Position numbers and translations under genes: made by a program. Of a stretch of 9,257 nt of DNA, positions 8,740 through 9,257 are shown piece by piece. The stretch comes from Acidobacteriota bacterium (GTDB lineage Bacteria; Acidobacteriota; Polarisedimenticolia; J045): positions 1-9,257 of the forward strand of contig JALTMS010000689.1 of assembly GCA_027001345.1 (NCBI GenBank), in the 5' to 3' direction. The notes below the pieces were generated by a model. That model searched no databases, had not been told where the DNA came from, and saw only the letters and a list, made by a program, of their open reading frames with translations. Numbering within the stretch: position 1 is the first letter of the stretch; every line of letters begins with the position of its first letter.

Positions 8740-9257
8740 GTGGCACCTGTAGCGACCCGGCTCTTCCCCGGCGGCCCGCCGATCGGCGTCTACGACGCCG
8801 ACGAAGACCTGCTCGAAGTCGTCACGCGAAAGCAGCGCGGGCAGGTCCGGCTGCGACGGGCGGCGACCACCGAGGTGGTACTCGGTCGGAGCAGCGACCC
8901 TGCCGTTGAGCTGCACCTCGATGCCTGGCGCGACGCTCCCCTGCCGGTTCGCCGGCGCCGAGGAGGAGGGTGCAGCGTCCTGATCGACCCGGGCAACCTG
9001 CTGATCTCGGTGGTCCTGCCGGTGCCGGGCCTCGGCGCGATCCGCGGGCATTTCGACTGGATCACCCGCTGGCTGTGCCGCAGTCTCGAGCGCTGCGGCA
9101 TCGAGGGGGTCGAACAGCGCGGGACTTCCGACCTGGCCCTGGACGGATGCAAGATCGGCGGCTCGTGCATCTACCGCCGCCGAGGGCTGCTCTACTATTC
9201 GACGACGCTGCTGGTCGAGCCCGACCTGGCGTTGATCGAGCGCTATCTGGCCCACCC
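8740..9257 (+). CDS. lplA: Lipoate-protein ligase (LplA/LipB/BPL family), 3' end cut off by window
   Basis: This gene is open to the window edge, so only the first 172 residues are visible. The family is shown by VVLGRSSDP (46-54), the ligand-loop motif RRRRGGG (71-77) followed by DPGNL (83-87), and DLALDGCKIGGS (131-142), which holds the conserved lysine (Lys138) that contacts the lipoyl or lipoyl-adenylate group. The segment GLLYYSTTLLVEPDL (149-163) aligns with the family's usual HGTLL position but lacks the His. There is no cysteine where LipM/LipL octanoyltransferases have theirs (Arg127/Gly128 region), which favours a ligase. The start is GTG 8740, 13 bases after the lpdA stop, with no clear ribosome binding site, so translation may depend on reinitiation from lpdA. 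Its likely job is lipoylation of the E2 encoded upstream. The exact activity is inferred. Confidence 0.8.
   Translation, partial: MAPVATRLFPGGPPIGVYDADEDLLEVVTRKQRGQVRLRRAATTEVVLGRSSDPAVELHLDAWRDAPLPVRRRRGGGCSVLIDPGNLLISVVLPVPGLGAIRGHFDWITRWLCRSLERCGIEGVEQRGTSDLALDGCKIGGSCIYRRRGLLYYSTTLLVEPDLALIERYLAH

Noticed and set aside
8713..9255. A 180-codon minus-strand frame at the right edge
   Set aside because: It is antisense to the lipoate ligase-like gene, whose family motifs are clear on the plus strand.

Overview
The window is GC-rich bacterial chromosome, densely coding, with most codons ending in G or C. The periplasmic DsbA-like protein, the YqgE/AlgH protein and the divided (alpha/beta) E1 of pyruvate dehydrogenase point to a Gram-negative bacterium outside the enteric gamma-proteobacteria. 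An acidobacterial or myxococcal/deltaproteobacterial type of lineage is my guess, but nothing here (no rRNA) fixes the taxonomy.

Layout. (1) Minus strand, 66-2338: a two-gene unit, a plant-class cofactor-independent phosphoglycerate mutase (gpmI) followed by a YqgE/AlgH-family gene whose start overlaps the gpmI stop. Bases 1-65, downstream of that unit, show nothing recognisable. (2) A divergent intergenic region at about 2339-2482. (3) Plus strand, 2483-3522: a 10-codon leader ORF with a very strong ribosome binding site whose stop overlaps the start of an exported protein with a SurA-like N-terminal region and a DsbA-like thioredoxin domain (CPYC), followed by a hairpin terminator. (4) 3523-3893: a 371-base leader region holding the terminator, a possible promoter, a perfect short palindrome, a cluster of stops in all three frames, a 69-codon ORF with a good ribosome binding site that ends immediately before pdhA, and several possible RNA hairpins, two of them mutually exclusive. 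(5) Plus strand, 3894 to the window end: a pyruvate dehydrogenase operon, E1 alpha - E1 beta - E2 - E3, followed by a lipoate-protein ligase family gene cut off by the window edge.

How the genes work together: phosphoglycerate mutase interconverts 3- and 2-phosphoglycerate in lower glycolysis, upstream of pyruvate. The E1-E2-E3 complex converts pyruvate to acetyl-CoA, and the lipoate ligase-like protein would attach the lipoyl group that E2 needs. The DsbA-like protein and the AlgH-family protein have no obvious link to this pathway.

Overall this is mostly a conventional housekeeping region. I found no clear new system. The items most worth a second look are the two candidate leader ORFs, the structured leader before pdhA, and the lipoate ligase-like gene at the right edge.
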